64,000 nt of DNA from Zygnema cylindricum (GCA_037447655.1 JBBHKE010002999.1:186001-250000), one strand, 5' to 3'; numbered from the stretch's first letter, positions 1-11,788 are shown. Numbers and translations: made by a program. Notes: generated from the letters alone by a model not told the origin.

Positions 1-91
1 TTATACTTGCTGAAACACAAAGGGGTGAGGGTTATCCTAGAGGCTTAGTGTGAGCTGCCTACTCTGAGGATCTATGGAGGTCTCAGAGTTA
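1..91 (+). repeat. 3' end of the Copia-A 5' LTR (window-truncated)
   Basis: This stretch repeats almost base for base at 5381-5471, the end of the 3' LTR. Identity stops after the shared CTCAGAGTTA, where the left copy goes into a primer-binding site and gag and the right copy goes into unrelated DNA. It is therefore the last 91 bases of a 5' LTR whose remainder lies left of the window. Confidence 0.85.
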
Positions 92-92
92 G

Positions 93-108
93 TGTTATGG
101 GTCCAACC
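93..108 (+). other. Copia-A primer-binding site (half-tRNA type)
   Basis: TGTTATGGGTCCAACC directly follows the LTR. It is close to GGTTATGGGCCCACC, the complement of the anticodon stem-loop of plant initiator tRNA-Met, with a C-to-T change. No TGGTATCAGAGC-type site (tRNA 3' end) is present here. The ATG at 97 is also the first codon of gag. Confidence 0.65.
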
Positions 109-1080
109 TCTAGAGTACCCATCTTCAATGGAGCAGGCTTCATCTATTGGGAAAGTATGATGACAAGAGCTCTATGTGAGAAACGGTTTTGGGGAATAGT
201 AAATGGACGGGTGAGGCGTCCATCAAGTCTTGGGATCCCTCGAGGGTTTACAGGAGGTAGATTCACTAGAGATGCAGATCCATCTTCAACGGAGGAGACA
301 AAGGAAAGGGAGGTGGTGGAAAAATGAAAGGAGAAGGAGACCGCACACCAATAACAACCGGTTCGGCATTCATGTCACCTATTTCGAGAAACGAGGAGAA
401 TGATATCGGTCCTGGAACTACAACAATATGGCGGTTAAGCACTTCATCCTCCGCCATCTTACTTAAGGGCTTGCATCTCCTCATTTGCAGGTAGAGAGGG
501 CATCCAATCTTTGGGTGGCTCTCATAGAGATGTATTTAAGTGGTACGATTCAGCAACAACAGTTGGCTGATCAGAAAACTAAAAAGTATGTATACAAAAA
601 GGGGAAGATGTTGGATTGTTGCAATGAGCTTGCTACACTTTTCATGGAACTAGAGAGTGCTAGAAAAGTATTTAGTGAAAAGGAAAGGTTAATTGTTTAC
701 TGATGAAGTTACCCAATGAGTTCGAGAACATAGTCAACCGTGTGCAGGACTTGGCGAACTCAAGGTGGATTTGGAATTCAGTGGTAAAGATGATTGTCGT
801 TCGGGAAAATACGATTGAGATCCGAAAGGGAGGAAAGGGTGAGCAAGCCTTGGCAGCTAAGACCGATTGGAGGAACAATGATTCCAGGAAACAGGTTGGA
901 AATTATTGAGGGGGGGGGCAAAAAAATAAGACCGAGGAGTTAGGACCAAGGACTCCAAAAGGTTTGTGCCATTTTTGTAAGAAACTAGCGCACTATATGG
1001 CTGAGTGCACTAAGTTAACCAAGCTATAGTTAAAGGAGGGGCAAACCGATGGGCCCTCGAGAGGAAAGAAAAAGGCCCTT
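97..1080 (+). pseudogene. Copia-A gag (capsid/nucleocapsid), broken
   Basis: Gag of a Ty1/copia element, the structural protein that packages element RNA in cytoplasmic particles. It opens with MGPTSRVPIFNG, shared with the other copia gags here. The UBN2-type middle is readable at 485-900 (KLPNEFENIVNRVQ-type motif). A complete CX2CX4HX4C zinc knuckle sits at 967-1008 (CHFC...H....C). The frame is closed by several stops, including one at 701-703, and by frameshifts before 485. It lies between the primer-binding site and the protease, the normal copia order. The identification is secure and the gene cannot be functional. Confidence 0.85.
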
Positions 1081-1530
1081 GTGACACAGGTATATGAGGC
1101 GGAATCCGAGGACGAGGACGATGAGCTTCTATTCGATGAGGAGTTGGAAGCTAAAAACGAGGTCAAAATTCCACAAAAGCAGAAATGTGCTTTCGGTGGA
1201 TTGAGAGGTGAAGCAGGATGGATTGTAGACTCAGGTGCATCCATGCACATGTGTAAATATAAACACCTATTCACTAAGATAAGAAAGATTCCCACCTTAG
1301 AGATAGAGTACGGGGATGGGAGGATAGTCATTACTACTGTTGTAGGATCGATAGATCTAAAAGTGTTAGTAGAGGGAAAGACATCTATAGTTACATTCTC
1401 CAAAGTATTATTTATTCCGGATCTGAACAAAAACCTCATCTCTACGTATGTATTAGATGATAAGGGTTTTGATACTAGCACTAGGAAAGGAGTCTTTACT
1501 GCTAGTTTTGAGGAGGAAGTTTAGTTTACT
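1081..1530 (+). pseudogene. Copia-A aspartic protease
   Basis: An open stretch of 147 codons carries the copia protease active site DSGASMHMC (Asp codon at 1228). It is preceded by an acidic linker and the family motif CAFGGLR. This protease processes the Gag-Pol polyprotein. It follows the gag zinc knuckle and precedes the integrase. The local frame is intact but is cut from gag and integrase by stops, so it is a relic. The related Copia-C ORF shares the CxFGGxR motif and then diverges. Confidence 0.85.
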
Positions 1531-2600
1531 CCTGAAAAAGGTACCCAAAGGATGTTTAGGCTGATTTTAAGCAATGAAAAGAATAAACTTTATTATGCTG
1601 GTGTTCATGATATAATGATGTGACATAAGAGGCTTGGGCATGTGAATCTAGATAAGTTAAGAGAGATGAAAAAGATGGGAGTAGTGGAAGAGATTCAATT
1701 CGGTGAGAGTGAGAATCTAAGTGATTGTAGTGGATGTGCTTAAGGTAAAGCACACAGGTTACCCTTCCCAAAAACTTCCACCTATAAGGGAGAAAGATTT
1801 TAGACATAGTACACACAGATATTTGGGGGCCAACCAGAGTGCCATCACCGGGGGGGAAGAGATTTATGATGACTATCACCAATAATTGGTCTCAATATTC
1901 CAAGGTGTATTTAAAAAAAAATAAGCCAGAGGCTCAGGAATGTTTTAAACAATATAAAGCATGGAGTGAAAAACTCCATGAAACCTCAATCAAGAGAGTA
2001 CGGAGTGACAATGGTGGAGAATATACCTCCAACCAGTTTGAAGATTTTTTGAGAGAAGAAGGAGTGCAGCACTAAAAGACAGTTCTTGAAAATCTTGAGC
2101 AGAATGGTGTAGCTTAAAGATTAAATAGAACACTGAGTGATAGTAGTAGGAGTATGCTGTCACATAAGAAGATAAGAAAGAAGTTTTGGGCCGAAGCAAT
2201 GAACTATGCAAATTATCTCAAAAATAGAGTTCTTACTTCAGCAGTAAAAGGCCAAACACCCTATGAGAGATGGACTGGCCGAAAACCTGATATTTCACAC
2301 TTAAAGGTTTTTGGTAGTCAAGTGTTTACTTTAAACACAGATTGGTCAAACTGGAAGTTAGACCCAAAAGGAAAACCAGGATATCTACTAGGATATGATG
2401 AAGATGTAAAAGGATATAGAGTCTATGATCTTAAAAAAAAGGATATTATCCTAGTGAAGTATCTAGTGCTTATGGATGAAAGAAAATCTATAGATCCCTT
2501 TAAACAAACAAAGACAGTCAGAATCAGATTTGTGTCAGAAAATTCAGATGACTTTGAGCTTCCTAACTATCCAAGATTTGAAGAAGATGATGATCTTGCA
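1531..2600 (+). pseudogene. Copia-A integrase
   Basis: The pre-integrase zinc region is visible as HKRLGHV (about 1623-1643) and CSGCA, with the expected Trp codon before it now TGA and a Gln codon at about 1741 now TAA. The catalytic core shows HTDIWGP (first Asp, about 1815) and RSDNGGEY (second Asp, about 2003). The catalytic Glu expected in NGVAE reads as a stop (about 2115). The copia integrase C-terminal region follows (FWAEAMNYANYLKNR and FGSQVF motifs, 2185-2330). The protein would insert element cDNA into host DNA. It is inactive as written. Confidence 0.85.
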
Positions 2601-3570
2601 GGTACAGATCAGATCGAGAAAATCCCAAATGTGAAACCCCTAGTATTAACTCCAACCGAAGCGGAAGACGTGGTGGAAATCAACCCGAAATCAAGGGATA
2701 CGAGAGAAGTAGACACTATTCGGAAGAATCCAAGAGAGCCATCTATTCCGGCAACCGAGTTTGAGGGAGGAAGTAGAAGCAACAAAAGATTGCAAGAGAG
2801 GCAAGTTAACAATAAGGTAACCAAACTGTCTCACCCCGATGAATATCAAACTTATAATGAGGCAATGACTTGTCCTGAGAGAAACCGATGGAAGACAACG
2901 ATTAATGAGGAGATGGTCTCAATCATCGCTGCCGATACATGGGAATAGATGGATTTTCCTCTTGACAAGAAGCCAATTGGGTGTAAGTGGGTATTTAAGT
3001 TGAAACTCAACCCGGATAACACCATTGAGCGCTACAAGGCTCGTTTAGTGACGAAGGGATTTACCCAAAAAGAGGGAATTGACTACGAGGAGACTTTTGC
3101 TTTGATCGTCAGGTTTCCTTCGGTTTGGATACTTCTCAGTATGGCGCAACAGAAGACATGGAAGTGCATCAAATGGACACCAATACGACCTTTTTACATG
3201 GAAAGTTGGACAAGTAAATTTTAATGCGACAGCCCGAACCATTTGTGGAGCAAGGGGAGAAAAACAAGGTATGCCGATTGATCAAATCTTTGTATGGGCT
3301 GAAACAGGCGCCCTGACAATGGAACAAGAAGCTCGATGAGTTTCTTACAGGTTTGGGATATGTTCACATTAACACAAATAACTCAATTTATATGTTTGAG
3401 GATGAGGAATGAATTATTTTTATTGCAATTTATGTTGATGATATGCTTGTTTTAAGTAAATCTATGGATAAAATAAATAAGTTGAAAAATGATCAAAAAG
3501 AAAGATTTGAGATGAAGGATATGGGAGAAGCAAGGTATATTTTGGGAATTTAGGTAGAGAGAGACAAAGA
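2601..3570 (+). pseudogene. Copia-A reverse transcriptase
   Basis: Ty1/copia RT (RVT_2 type). The N-terminal motif CKWVFKLKLNPDNTIERYKA lies at about 2983-3042, followed by GFTQKEGIDYEETF. The catalytic box YVDD is at 3431-3442. Stops at 2946, 3222, 3315, 3410 and 3551 and at least one frameshift break it. It copies element RNA into cDNA and sits between integrase and RNase H, which defines copia rather than gypsy order. Confidence 0.88.
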
Positions 3571-4378
3571 TAGAAAAATAATAAGATTAACTCAAAAAGA
3601 GGCCATTGGAAACATGTTAGAAAAAATCCAATTGGACAAGGCTAATAGTTGTACCACTACTATGGAATTAAAAAAGGGAAGTGAGGGGAGTGTGGAAGAG
3701 GGAGTTATAATCTTAGATGATGAAGTAGGCCTGGAAAAGAAAATATTTATGCAGACCATCCTTTATAGACAAGTAGTCGGCAGCCTAATATATTTCATCA
3801 ATTATACTCGTCCGGACATAGCCGTAGGTGTAAGAGTACTAAGTAGGAGTCTGAATGCTCCCACTAAGACAGATTGGGAGGCAGCTAAGAGAGTCATTAG
3901 ATATCTCATAGGGACTAGGGATCTATGGTTGCATTTGGGTGGGAACAATACTGACATCACCACTTGGAGTGATGCCAGCTATGGGGATGCTTCTATAAGG
4001 AGATGTACATCTGGATATGTATTGTATGTGAGTGACGGGGCTTGCTGCTCGAGCAGCAAGCAGCAAAAGGTCATTGCTCAGTCCACCATAGAGGTTGAGT
4101 ACATGGTTTCTTGCTCTACTGTAAAAGAATTAATGTGGGTCAAGTCTATGCTTGGTGAGCTTAGTCATCTTAAGAGTGGTGTCCAAAAAGTATTTTGTGA
4201 TAATCAGGATGCCATTGCCATTTCTGCCAATCCTAAACATCACTTTAAAGCCAAACACATAGACATTAGACTTAGCTTTGTTAGGGAGAAAGTAGAAAAC
4301 AAGATAATCAGTTTGGAGTATAAACTATATAGTGAAATGGTAGCAGATATGACAACCAAACCTGTGCCTTCCCCTTAA
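3571..4378 (+). pseudogene. Copia-A RNase H
   Basis: The copia-type RNase H region is open for 254 codons from about 3614. It has the TRPDIAVGVRVLSR connector, then TWSDASYGD, TSGYVLYVSDGA, CDNQDAIAISANP and KHIDIRLSFVREK, ending with VADMTTKPVPSP and TAA at 4378. It degrades the RNA strand after cDNA synthesis. This is the best-preserved part of Copia-A and serves as the reference for the Copia-B, Copia-C and Gypsy-M junction analysis. Confidence 0.88.
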
Positions 4379-4420
4379 CTAATTTTTTGCCGAGTGAAGT
4401 GTGGTCTTAAAATAAAGAGT

Positions 4421-4439
4421 GACTAGAAAATAAGGGGAG
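4421..4439 (+). other. Copia-A polypurine tract
   Basis: CTAGAAAATAAGGGGAG immediately precedes the 3' LTR and primes plus-strand synthesis. The same 17 bases occur before the Copia-C 3' LTR at 31298-31314, showing the two belong to one family. Confidence 0.85.
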
Positions 4440-5471
4440 TGTAGAAATTAAAGGCTATTTTAGTATTTTCTAAGTTTTGTAAAATGTAGAAAAGAAGCAG
4501 AGGCAATCTGCCTCTAACTCCTCTCTCCAGCTCCCACACTTGTCGCAGTCAATGAAAGTTGGAGAGGGAGATGGAGCCATGGGCGCCTATGCTATCTAGA
4601 CGGGGACATACATTAGATTGGTAGATTTACCAAAATAGTAATTGACAAACCCGAGATTTGAACCCGGTACTTGCTGTCCGTCAAAGTCGCCGGTAGCCGG
4701 TCGCCTTAGCGAATTAATCCTAGGTCAAGGTTATACGATATAGTGTTTGATAAATACATAAATACTTACACGTAGGCTATTTCATTTAACAGGATATTTG
4801 CACATATATACAGTTTGTGTTGTACGGCGTACGGAATATCCAAAACAGATACGGCGCACTTTGTTTTGAAGGCAAAACAAATATCGCCCAAGTATTTATG
4901 ACGGCTACGATTGAATCTGGTTTAATCAGACGGCCGCAAAGCATGCTGAGATCACAAAATAGGTTTTCGGGGGTTTGCGGTCAATGTCACATCGATTGAC
5001 ACGTTGCACAACCATATTGGAAACCGGCATCTCCGGGGATTACAGGAACAAATCTTAAAATGGCATGTGTCGACTTGTAGGCCATGTCGTAAAATGGCCG
5101 TAGAGAAAGTACACCGACACCCGTACCTTTCTGTACGATTCAGTATTATGATTGGTGCCGTACTTTAGTCGATAGAGTTTTAGAGAGATATAGGACTTTG
5201 AAAAATTTGATAGATTGGACCCTATCTCCCAGGGAGCTTTTGTCCAAAAGGTCAACTTTGACCCTCCATAACTTACTGCTCAGGGGAGAAAATTCAGAGA
5301 ATTTTTTTTTTTTGTACTCACGTGAGTCTTCCATTCACAGGGTTGAAGGTGGTCAGAGTTTTTGTCTGTCAAGGTGGCAGCTATACTTGCTGAAACACAA
5401 AGGGGTCAGGGTTATACTAGAGGCTTAGTGTGAGCTGCCTACTCTGAGGACCTATAGAGGTCTCAGAGTTA
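4440..5471 (+). repeat. Copia-A 3' LTR
   Basis: The LTR begins TGTAGAAATT right after the polypurine tract and ends at CTCAGAGTTA, as in the 5' copy. It is about 1,032 bp. The first 130 bp and last 250 bp match the Copia-C LTRs, the solo LTR at 48588-50320 and the fragments at 51736-51985 and 63229-63353, so these form one LTR superfamily. Open frames inside (for example 4817-4999) are not supported as genes. Confidence 0.85.
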
Positions 5472-5858
5472 TAAGCTTGTCGTATCTGAACGTAAACAGA
5501 GAAAACATAGCGGATCGTGCACTTTTTTGTCGTTGCTTCAATTCTTTTGTAATTTTTGGAAAACTTTTTACATATGTGAATACATGTTCCTATTTGTTTT
5601 TTGAAAATACTTTGTTTTAAAACACATCAGCCTTGTGTTTTAAAGAAAAGTTTAAAGATGACGTTTTTTGGCGTGGTTGTGGGGCAAAGAACACAAAACG
5701 ACAATATGTAGTACATTTTAAATTCGATGATGACGCAAAATTTACTTTTCATTTTTCTTATTTTTTGTACGGTTGAAACTTACGCGATACGGCTCTAAGT
5801 TTTACAGGAAAACGACACAAAAAAACCCTTATTTTGGCACATAGAGACGCACCTCAAG
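5472..5858. other. AT-rich spacer, no gene seen
   Basis: This is the flank of Copia-A. I see no coding signal. Its end (GGCACATAGAGACGCACC, 5836-5853) closely matches 37456-37473, so part of it may be an unclassified repeat. Confidence 0.4.
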
Positions 5859-6140
5859 TGTCAAAAATTGTAAAAGTGGAGTTTTAGTGGAATTAGTGAC
5901 ATAAGTAGTATAGTTTTGTCTACTGATGGTGATGGGGGTAGAGTATTTAAAGAAGAGTGTAGTATAATTTTATATATCACAAAACAATTGAAAAAAGAAA
6001 AAGGATGTAAAAAGTTCGATTGAATATACAATCTATTTGGTCGATTTTTCTCTATTTATGATTCTAAAACTATTTTGATGTCTGGCAATTTTTGAATGCT
6101 TCCGCAAAAGATGTATGCATAAAATCATCTTTATAATAAC
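5859..6140 (+). repeat. Putative Copia-D 5' LTR
   Basis: A segment of about 282 bp begins TGTCAAAAATTG and ends in ACA two bases before a canonical initiator-Met primer-binding site. The 3' partner is not in the window because the element is truncated, so the start is inferred only from the TG dinucleotide and typical short copia LTR length. Confidence 0.5.
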
Positions 6141-6142
6141 AT

Positions 6143-6154
6143 GTGGTATCGGAG
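6143..6154 (+). other. Copia-D primer-binding site
   Basis: TGGTATCGGAGC differs by one base from TGGTATCAGAGC, the complement of the initiator tRNA-Met 3' end used by most plant copia elements. This contrasts with the anticodon-loop type used by Copia-A, B, C, G and H. Confidence 0.8.
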
Positions 6155-6946
6155 CGGGTAAATGCTCCCAGTAGTAAAAAAGCTCCTAGTAGTAGAAATC
6201 ACTATGTCATCACTGTTAGTGTGGGGAGTGTTGCTGCAATGGGAGGAAAGAAGAAAAAAGGTTGCAGCTCTATAGCTTGCAATGGGAGGAAAGAAGAAGA
6301 AGGCTGCAACTCCACAGCCTCCACCTGTGCAGTCTCATACTCTAGAGCCAAGTCATAGGGTTTCAGTGCTGCCCAGTTCGAAGAAGAAAGAGACATGTTT
6401 CCGACAGATGATTATGAAGAGGAGTAGGTAGAAGGAGCAGGGGTGTTTATAACGGAGGAGAATCACTGTCATCACTGTGAGTGTGGCGAGTGATGCTGCA
6501 ATGGGAGGAAAGAAGAAGAAGGCAGCAGCTCCACAGCCTGCACTAGTGGAGTATCGCTCCACAGCCTGCACGTTTGCAATCTGATACTCCAGAGCCGAGT
6601 CACAACGTGTGCAATCTGATACTCCAAAGCCGAGTCACAGAGCTTTAGTGCTTCCCAGTTCGAAGAAGAAAAAGACATGTTTCCAACAGATGATTATGAA
6701 CGGAGACGTTTCCAACAGATGATTATGAACAGGAGTAAGTAGGAGGAGCAAGGGTGTTTCTTACGGAGGAGAGACTTCACACATTGTTGATTGGAGTTCA
6801 TCAGAGTGTGCTCTCAGCTGCCCCTCAGGGAGGCACACTGTGAATTGGCAACAATGATGGTTTTTATGAAACTGAAGAAGAGAGAAGAGAAAAAATTCGA
6901 AAAGGGAAGATGAGTCTGATTTGGACAAAAATGAGGAAAAATTGAT
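6155..6946 (+). repeat. Copia-D leader with about 270-bp direct duplication
   Basis: The block around 6197-6465 is repeated at about 6466-6735. Both contain the ATCACT-GTCATCACTG start, GCTGCAATGGGAGGAAAGAA, and the end CAGTTCGAAGAAGAAA with GACATGTTTCC and GATGATTATGAA. The last 29 bases are duplicated again (6678-6735). Gly/Lys-rich short frames are present, but I cannot show that the region is translated. Confidence 0.7.
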
Positions 6947-7760
6947 TCAGATGCTCGGCAAAGTCGTTTCTTCAATGGAATGAATTACTATATTTGGAAG
7001 CGATATATTAAAGGACATCAAGAACTTCGACATCTTTGGAAAATTGTTATTGGAGAGGAGACCATGCCAATTTATGATCGAAAGGATAGAAATAGATGGA
7101 AACGAAAGAATGTCGCGGCCTATACTGGCAATATGCAAACTTGTACGCCTGCATTTCATGATTATCTTCTGACGCATGACTTTGCTCATAAATGTTGGCG
7201 GGCTATCGAGAATGAATTTGAAAAAAGAAATCAAAATAGCGGCCAACATGCATATACCGAATTCTCAATTTTAAGATGAATCCGAATGAATCGATAAAAG
7301 ATGCTTCAAAACGTTCCAATATTATTGTGGAATGACTTACGGCTACTAGTCAGCTTATCATTGAGGCAGATAAAGTTACCAGTTTTCTCAATGCCTAGCT
7401 GGATAGGCTTGTCCATCTCAAAGAAATTTTGAGAGTGAAAAACAGGTTAACTTACGAGTTCATATTTTTTTATTTAATAGATAATTAAGATAATCGAGTG
7501 AGTTTTTCTCTGATTACTCCTTCTAGTACTCTAAACGCCACCGTTACTAGTGGCCGTGGTGATGGCCGAGGTGGAGGACGTCTTGGTGGTCGTGGAGGTG
7601 GTCGAAATGGTGGCCGATTTGAAGGCCGTGGAAATTATATGGGAAATCGAAATGACAATTATGAAAAAGAAGAGGAATCGGGTGCTCAGATATTTTCGTG
7701 TCTAAATTTATTTATCAATTCACTTAATGAAAAGTCAAATCGGAGAAAGAGTGTGTGATT
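6947..7760 (+). pseudogene. Copia-D gag with RGG-rich tail
   Basis: An open stretch from about 6980 to 7279 reads as a copia gag N-terminal/UBN2 region (MNYYIWK, then FAHKCWRAIENEFEK). The nucleocapsid part (about 7540-7650) is glycine/arginine-rich with repeated GRGGGR-type units, and I find no CX2CX4HX4C knuckle in any frame before the protease. RGG boxes bind RNA, so this may replace the knuckle, or the knuckle may be lost. Stops at 7335 and 7396 and frame changes make it a relic. Copia-D is a different copia lineage from Copia-A. Confidence 0.7.
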
Positions 7761-9166
7761 GATTCTAAAGCGTCGCATCACGCTTGTAATGATGTAACGC
7801 TATTTAATGACTTAAGGCAATAGATTGTTCCTAACTTAATTATAATGGCAAGTGAGGAAGTCATTACGGTCGGAAAAGTAGGCACGATCCGGATTGACCT
7901 ACCTCATATCGTTTTGATGGCACGGAACGCTTAATTGAAGCTCGTCTAGTGAATGTTTTATACATTCTGGACGGATCTGTAAATCTCCTAAGTGTACCTC
8001 AAATTCAGCGGGCGGGTGAAAGTGTACTCGCACTTGGTGACTCTTCAATTCAAATTAAAAATTTGAAAGAAGTTATCATTGGTGAAGGAGAGGTGATAGA
8101 AAATTTGCATAGTCGGCTAATTTAGCGGCGACCGAAATCAGAAATGCAACCGGATGGCTTGATTGCTTAGATATCAGAGCTTAAAGGTGATTTAACCTTT
8201 TGGCACTATCGGATGTGCCACACATCCGAGGGTAGTTTGATGCGGATGATTAAAGTGGGATGTGCGAGAGGTTTGGATTTGACATCGGGAGAAAAAGTAA
8301 ATAGATGTGAATGGCTTAGCCGAGGGAAGCAAATTCGAAAGCCTCACCCGGCTAAGGATACAAAATTCAGATCCGAAAAACCCCTCGATTTGGTCAATGT
8401 TGATTTATGTGGACACATTAAACCAAAGAGTATTAGGGGAAATAGATATTTAATGGTGATTATCGATGATTACTCACGATTTTCTTGTGTAATCCTCTTG
8501 AGTTCAAAATCTTAATCTCTTGAGAGATTTAAGGAGTGGCATGTCATGACGGAGAGACAATGCAATGAAAATTGAAATCAATTCGAACTGACAATGGTGG
8601 AGAATTCATCGTATTTGATGGATATTGTCGAGAATGGGGAATCAAGCATCAATTGACGGCTTCTTACTCCCTGCAATCCAATGTATTTGCTATCCAATGG
8701 ATTTGCTGAACAAAAAAATCTGACATTACAAGAAATGGTCCGTTCCATGGTGCACGCATCCGATCTCTCAATGTTGTTTTGGGGAGATGCGATTTTGACC
8801 GCCAACTATATTTGTAATTGGCGGCTTACTTCAATTTCAGGTGATAATACTGCTCACGAGTTATGGTACGACAGAAAAAAGACTCTTCATCACCTTCGGA
8901 TTTGGGGATATTAAGCGACCATCTATGTGGAATCGCAAAAGAGAAAAAGAAAATTTGCGGCAAGGAGTTCGACCGGAATTTTCGTCGGCTATAGTTCGAA
9001 AGGAAATCTATACCGAATTTATGATCCATATAATCATACACTTATTGAATCCCGGAATATAGATTTCCATGAAGACTTAAAATCAGCAATAAAAGAATCG
9101 GCAAATGGGCAAAATCTCACAGAAATCTCGATTTTCTTAAAAAAGACGAAATTTCTCAATTTCTGA
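7761..9166 (+). pseudogene. Copia-D protease and integrase
   Basis: The protease region starts with VIDSKASHHACND (about 7757), where the usual DSG is DSK. The pre-integrase zinc region is near 8200. The integrase core shows NVDLCGHI (about 8397), then MVIIDDYSRF, then IRTDNGGEF (about 8580) and an AEQKN motif (about 8703) corresponding to the catalytic Glu region. The C-terminal part has TGIFVGYSSKGNLYRIYDP (about 8960-9015). Multiple stops and frameshifts are present, so it is non-functional. Confidence 0.8.
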
Positions 9167-9899
9167 ACATTGAAGGATCATATTCGGAAAATGAATCTGA
9201 GTCGGAGTCTAATGTTAACAGGGGGAAAAGAAAATTGGACATTAGGGATGACATTGGGGACATTGACATTGAATCTCAAAGTGTCAATTCCCGAATGTCC
9301 CTAGAATGTCGAAATTCTCAAAATTCTAAATCTAGTTTGCCGAGTGTAACTCAAATGGAACCGAATGTTGAAGAAGATGTTCAATTACGAAGGAGTATAA
9401 GAGATAAAAGAGGAAGGAAACCGACACGTTTGTTGTATGATAAAAAAAAAAGGAAATGCCGAAAATACTCACTACTTTATTTCGGCGGCAATAGAGGAGG
9501 ATTTCCTCCTCTAGCAATCACTTTGTGAAAATTCCGCCAGTTACCCTCAATCTTATACCAACACGAGAAATTGAGAAAAGATTGGGAGTCAAAATGGCAA
9601 CCAGCTTGGGAAAGAGAATTCAAGTCCATTGTTGAAAATCGTACATTCGAGGAAGTAGATTTACCGGAGGGGAAGAAGGCGAATGACGCGAAGTGGATCT
9701 CTAAGACCAAACGTGATGCTACTTGACAAGTGATTAAATACAAGGCTAAGCTAGTTTGCAAACGATTTCAGCAAAGGGAAGGAGTAGATTACACTGAGAC
9801 ATATGCATAGTGAAATTTGACTCATTACGGATAATTGTGGCGATCGAGCCAGCCAGTAAAAAGCACATCTATAAAATGGATGTGGAGACGACATTAGAG
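9167..9899 (+). pseudogene. Copia-D reverse transcriptase, truncated
   Basis: An acidic linker is followed by the RT N-terminus: ENRTFEEVDLPEGKK, KWISKTK, then AKLVCKRFQQREGVDY and ETYA. It ends at KMDVETT (about 9877-9897), the copia MDVxTAFLNG motif, where a (GAGGGA)n array begins. RT catalytic motifs, RNase H and the 3' LTR are missing. The array thus marks a deletion, an expansion or an insertion breakpoint inside the element. Confidence 0.8.
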
Positions 9900-10776
9900 A
9901 GGGGGAGAGGGAGAGGAAGGCAGCGTGGAACGGGGGGAGGGAGAGGGAGAGGGAGAGGGAGAGGGAGTGGGAGAGGGAGAGGGAGCGAGAGAGGGAGAGG
10001 GAGAGAGGTGTGAGCGAGGGAGAGGGAGAGGGTGGAGAAAAAGAGGGGGCCAAGGGAGAAAGAAGGGGTGCGAGGGAGAGAGAGGGGGGGAGGGAAAGGG
10101 GGAAAGAGGGGGCAAGGGTGAAGGAGAGGGAGAGGGAGAGGGAGAGGGATAGGGGGAGGGAGGAGACGAAAGAGAACGAGAGGGAGTGAGAAAGTGATGG
10201 AGATGGTCATCGAGAGGGAGAGGGAGAGGGGAAGGGTGATGGTGAGGGCGAGGGTTTGGGTGACGGAGAGGAACAGGGATAGGGAGAAGGAGAGGGAGAG
10301 GGAGAGGGAGAGGGAGACAGAGAGAGAGGGTGGGGGTGAGGGAGAGGGAGAGGGAGAGGGAGAGGGAAAGGGAGAGGGAGAGGGAGAGTAAGAGGGAGAG
10401 GGAGAGGAAGAGGGAGAGGGAGAGGTAGAAGGAGGGGGAGAGGTAGAGCGGGGTGAGGGAAAAAGAGAGGGAGAGGGAGGGAAGAGACAAATGAGAAGAA
10501 GAGGGAGTGAGAGAGCAATGGAGATGGTCACGGAGAGGGAGAGAGAGAGGGAGAGGGAGAGGGAGAGGGAGAGGGAGAGGGAGAGGGAGAGGGAGAGGGA
10601 GAGGGAGAGGGAGAGGGAGAGGGGAGGGGAGAGGGAGAAGAGAAGGAAAGGGAGAGGGTCAAAGAGAGGGAAAGGGAGAGGGAGTGGGAAAAGGAGAGAG
10701 AGGGAGAGTAAGAGAGAGAGGGAGAGGAAGAGGGAAAGAGAGAGGGAGAGGTAGAGGGAGGGGGAGAGGTAGAGTG
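9898..10776 (+). repeat. (GAGGGA)n polypurine microsatellite array
   Basis: About 880 bp of nearly pure purine on the plus strand, built from GAGGGA and GAGAGG units with scattered interruptions. Long open frames on both strands (Ser/Pro/Leu-rich or Arg/Glu/Gly-rich) are a by-product of the repeat. The same array resumes at 27373 and again at 32495 on the far sides of Copia-B and Copia-C. Confidence 0.95.
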
Positions 10777-10781
10777 GGGTG
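10777..10781. other. Copia-B target-site duplication (left)
   Basis: GGGTG directly abuts the left LTR. The same pentamer at 27373-27377 abuts the right LTR, which is the 5-bp duplication expected from a copia integrase. Confidence 0.8.
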
Positions 10782-11788
10782 TGTTGTTTTACAACCACCG
10801 TTGTAGGAGGAGAACCACCTGTAGTAGTGGAAGTAGACATTAAAACAACATAAAACTATCAAAACACCTACTCAACAGCCAACTTTGATCCAACACAGAA
10901 TATGACTCAAAAGGCCAATATGCCTCAACTTTTACACAACACAGTAAACTGACAATTCCCAAAATTGCAGCTCAAATGACCAAATAAACCATAAGATATG
11001 ATGTCTCAAAGTTTCCCAAAAACTGCCTTTCCAAATTCATATTCCAAAAACTGGATACTACAAAATTGGCTCTGTCTTAAGTTATATACTCACAGTGTGT
11101 ATCTATTGGTCTACACTAATTTGGGTAACTTTTACTGTTGTTATTACCCTAACTAACGACATTGTATCCTACCTGTACGTTACAGTACCGTTATTACATC
11201 AAAAATCCTAATTACTATTTTCCAAAAACCTAATTAATGGAACACTATATTTTATTACACTAAACTACAAAACAATGTTTATTCAGATATTTTTAGATGT
11301 CAAACGGTACACAAAGCGTTCCAGATGCTTAGTCAACGGTAGTCGCTAAATTCCAGCCAACCGTGGTTGAGTAGTAAGAAGCACCTAAGTGCTTTGTCAC
11401 TTGTTGTCCCACGTGAATCACGCTTGTGGTCCCTCGTGAATCACGCTTTTGGTCCTAGATGAATCGCGTCCATTGGAACCAATTCAATCGACGATGGTAC
11501 CGTCGAACCGTACCATATATTTGCAAAATACCCAGTTCAAATTCCGTTCGTCTGATCCGGTGAATCTAATCTTCAATTGCGTGACACGTGTGGCTGACTC
11601 TCAACGCCACTATGTAAACCTTGCATACGTTCTCTTGCCGACACGTGTCCTTCTAAAATTAAAATATACTCTATTGTACTTTTGCTACTCTAACACTAAT
11701 TAAGGTAAGTATTACAGCAGACAACTTCAAAAATATTCTAAGTTATTTTAGCCCTATCTACTGAAATAAATATTTCTAAATTACAACA
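10782..11788 (-). repeat. Copia-B 3' LTR
   Basis: About 1,007 bp. On the minus strand it begins TGTTGTAATTTAG and ends ACAACA, with perfect 6-bp inverted termini. It matches 26365-27372 throughout. The terminal 60 bp can be read as the start of an open frame (MSTSTTTGGSPP), which also exists in the 5' LTR and continues there into gag. Adjacent sequence is polypurine array on one side and the Copia-B polypurine tract on the other. Confidence 0.9.

Noticed and set aside
9869-10862. Long Ser/Pro/Leu-rich or Arg/Gly/Glu-rich open frames on both strands
   Set aside because: They are translations of the (GAGGGA)n array. Stops are rare in such repeats and every frame is open.
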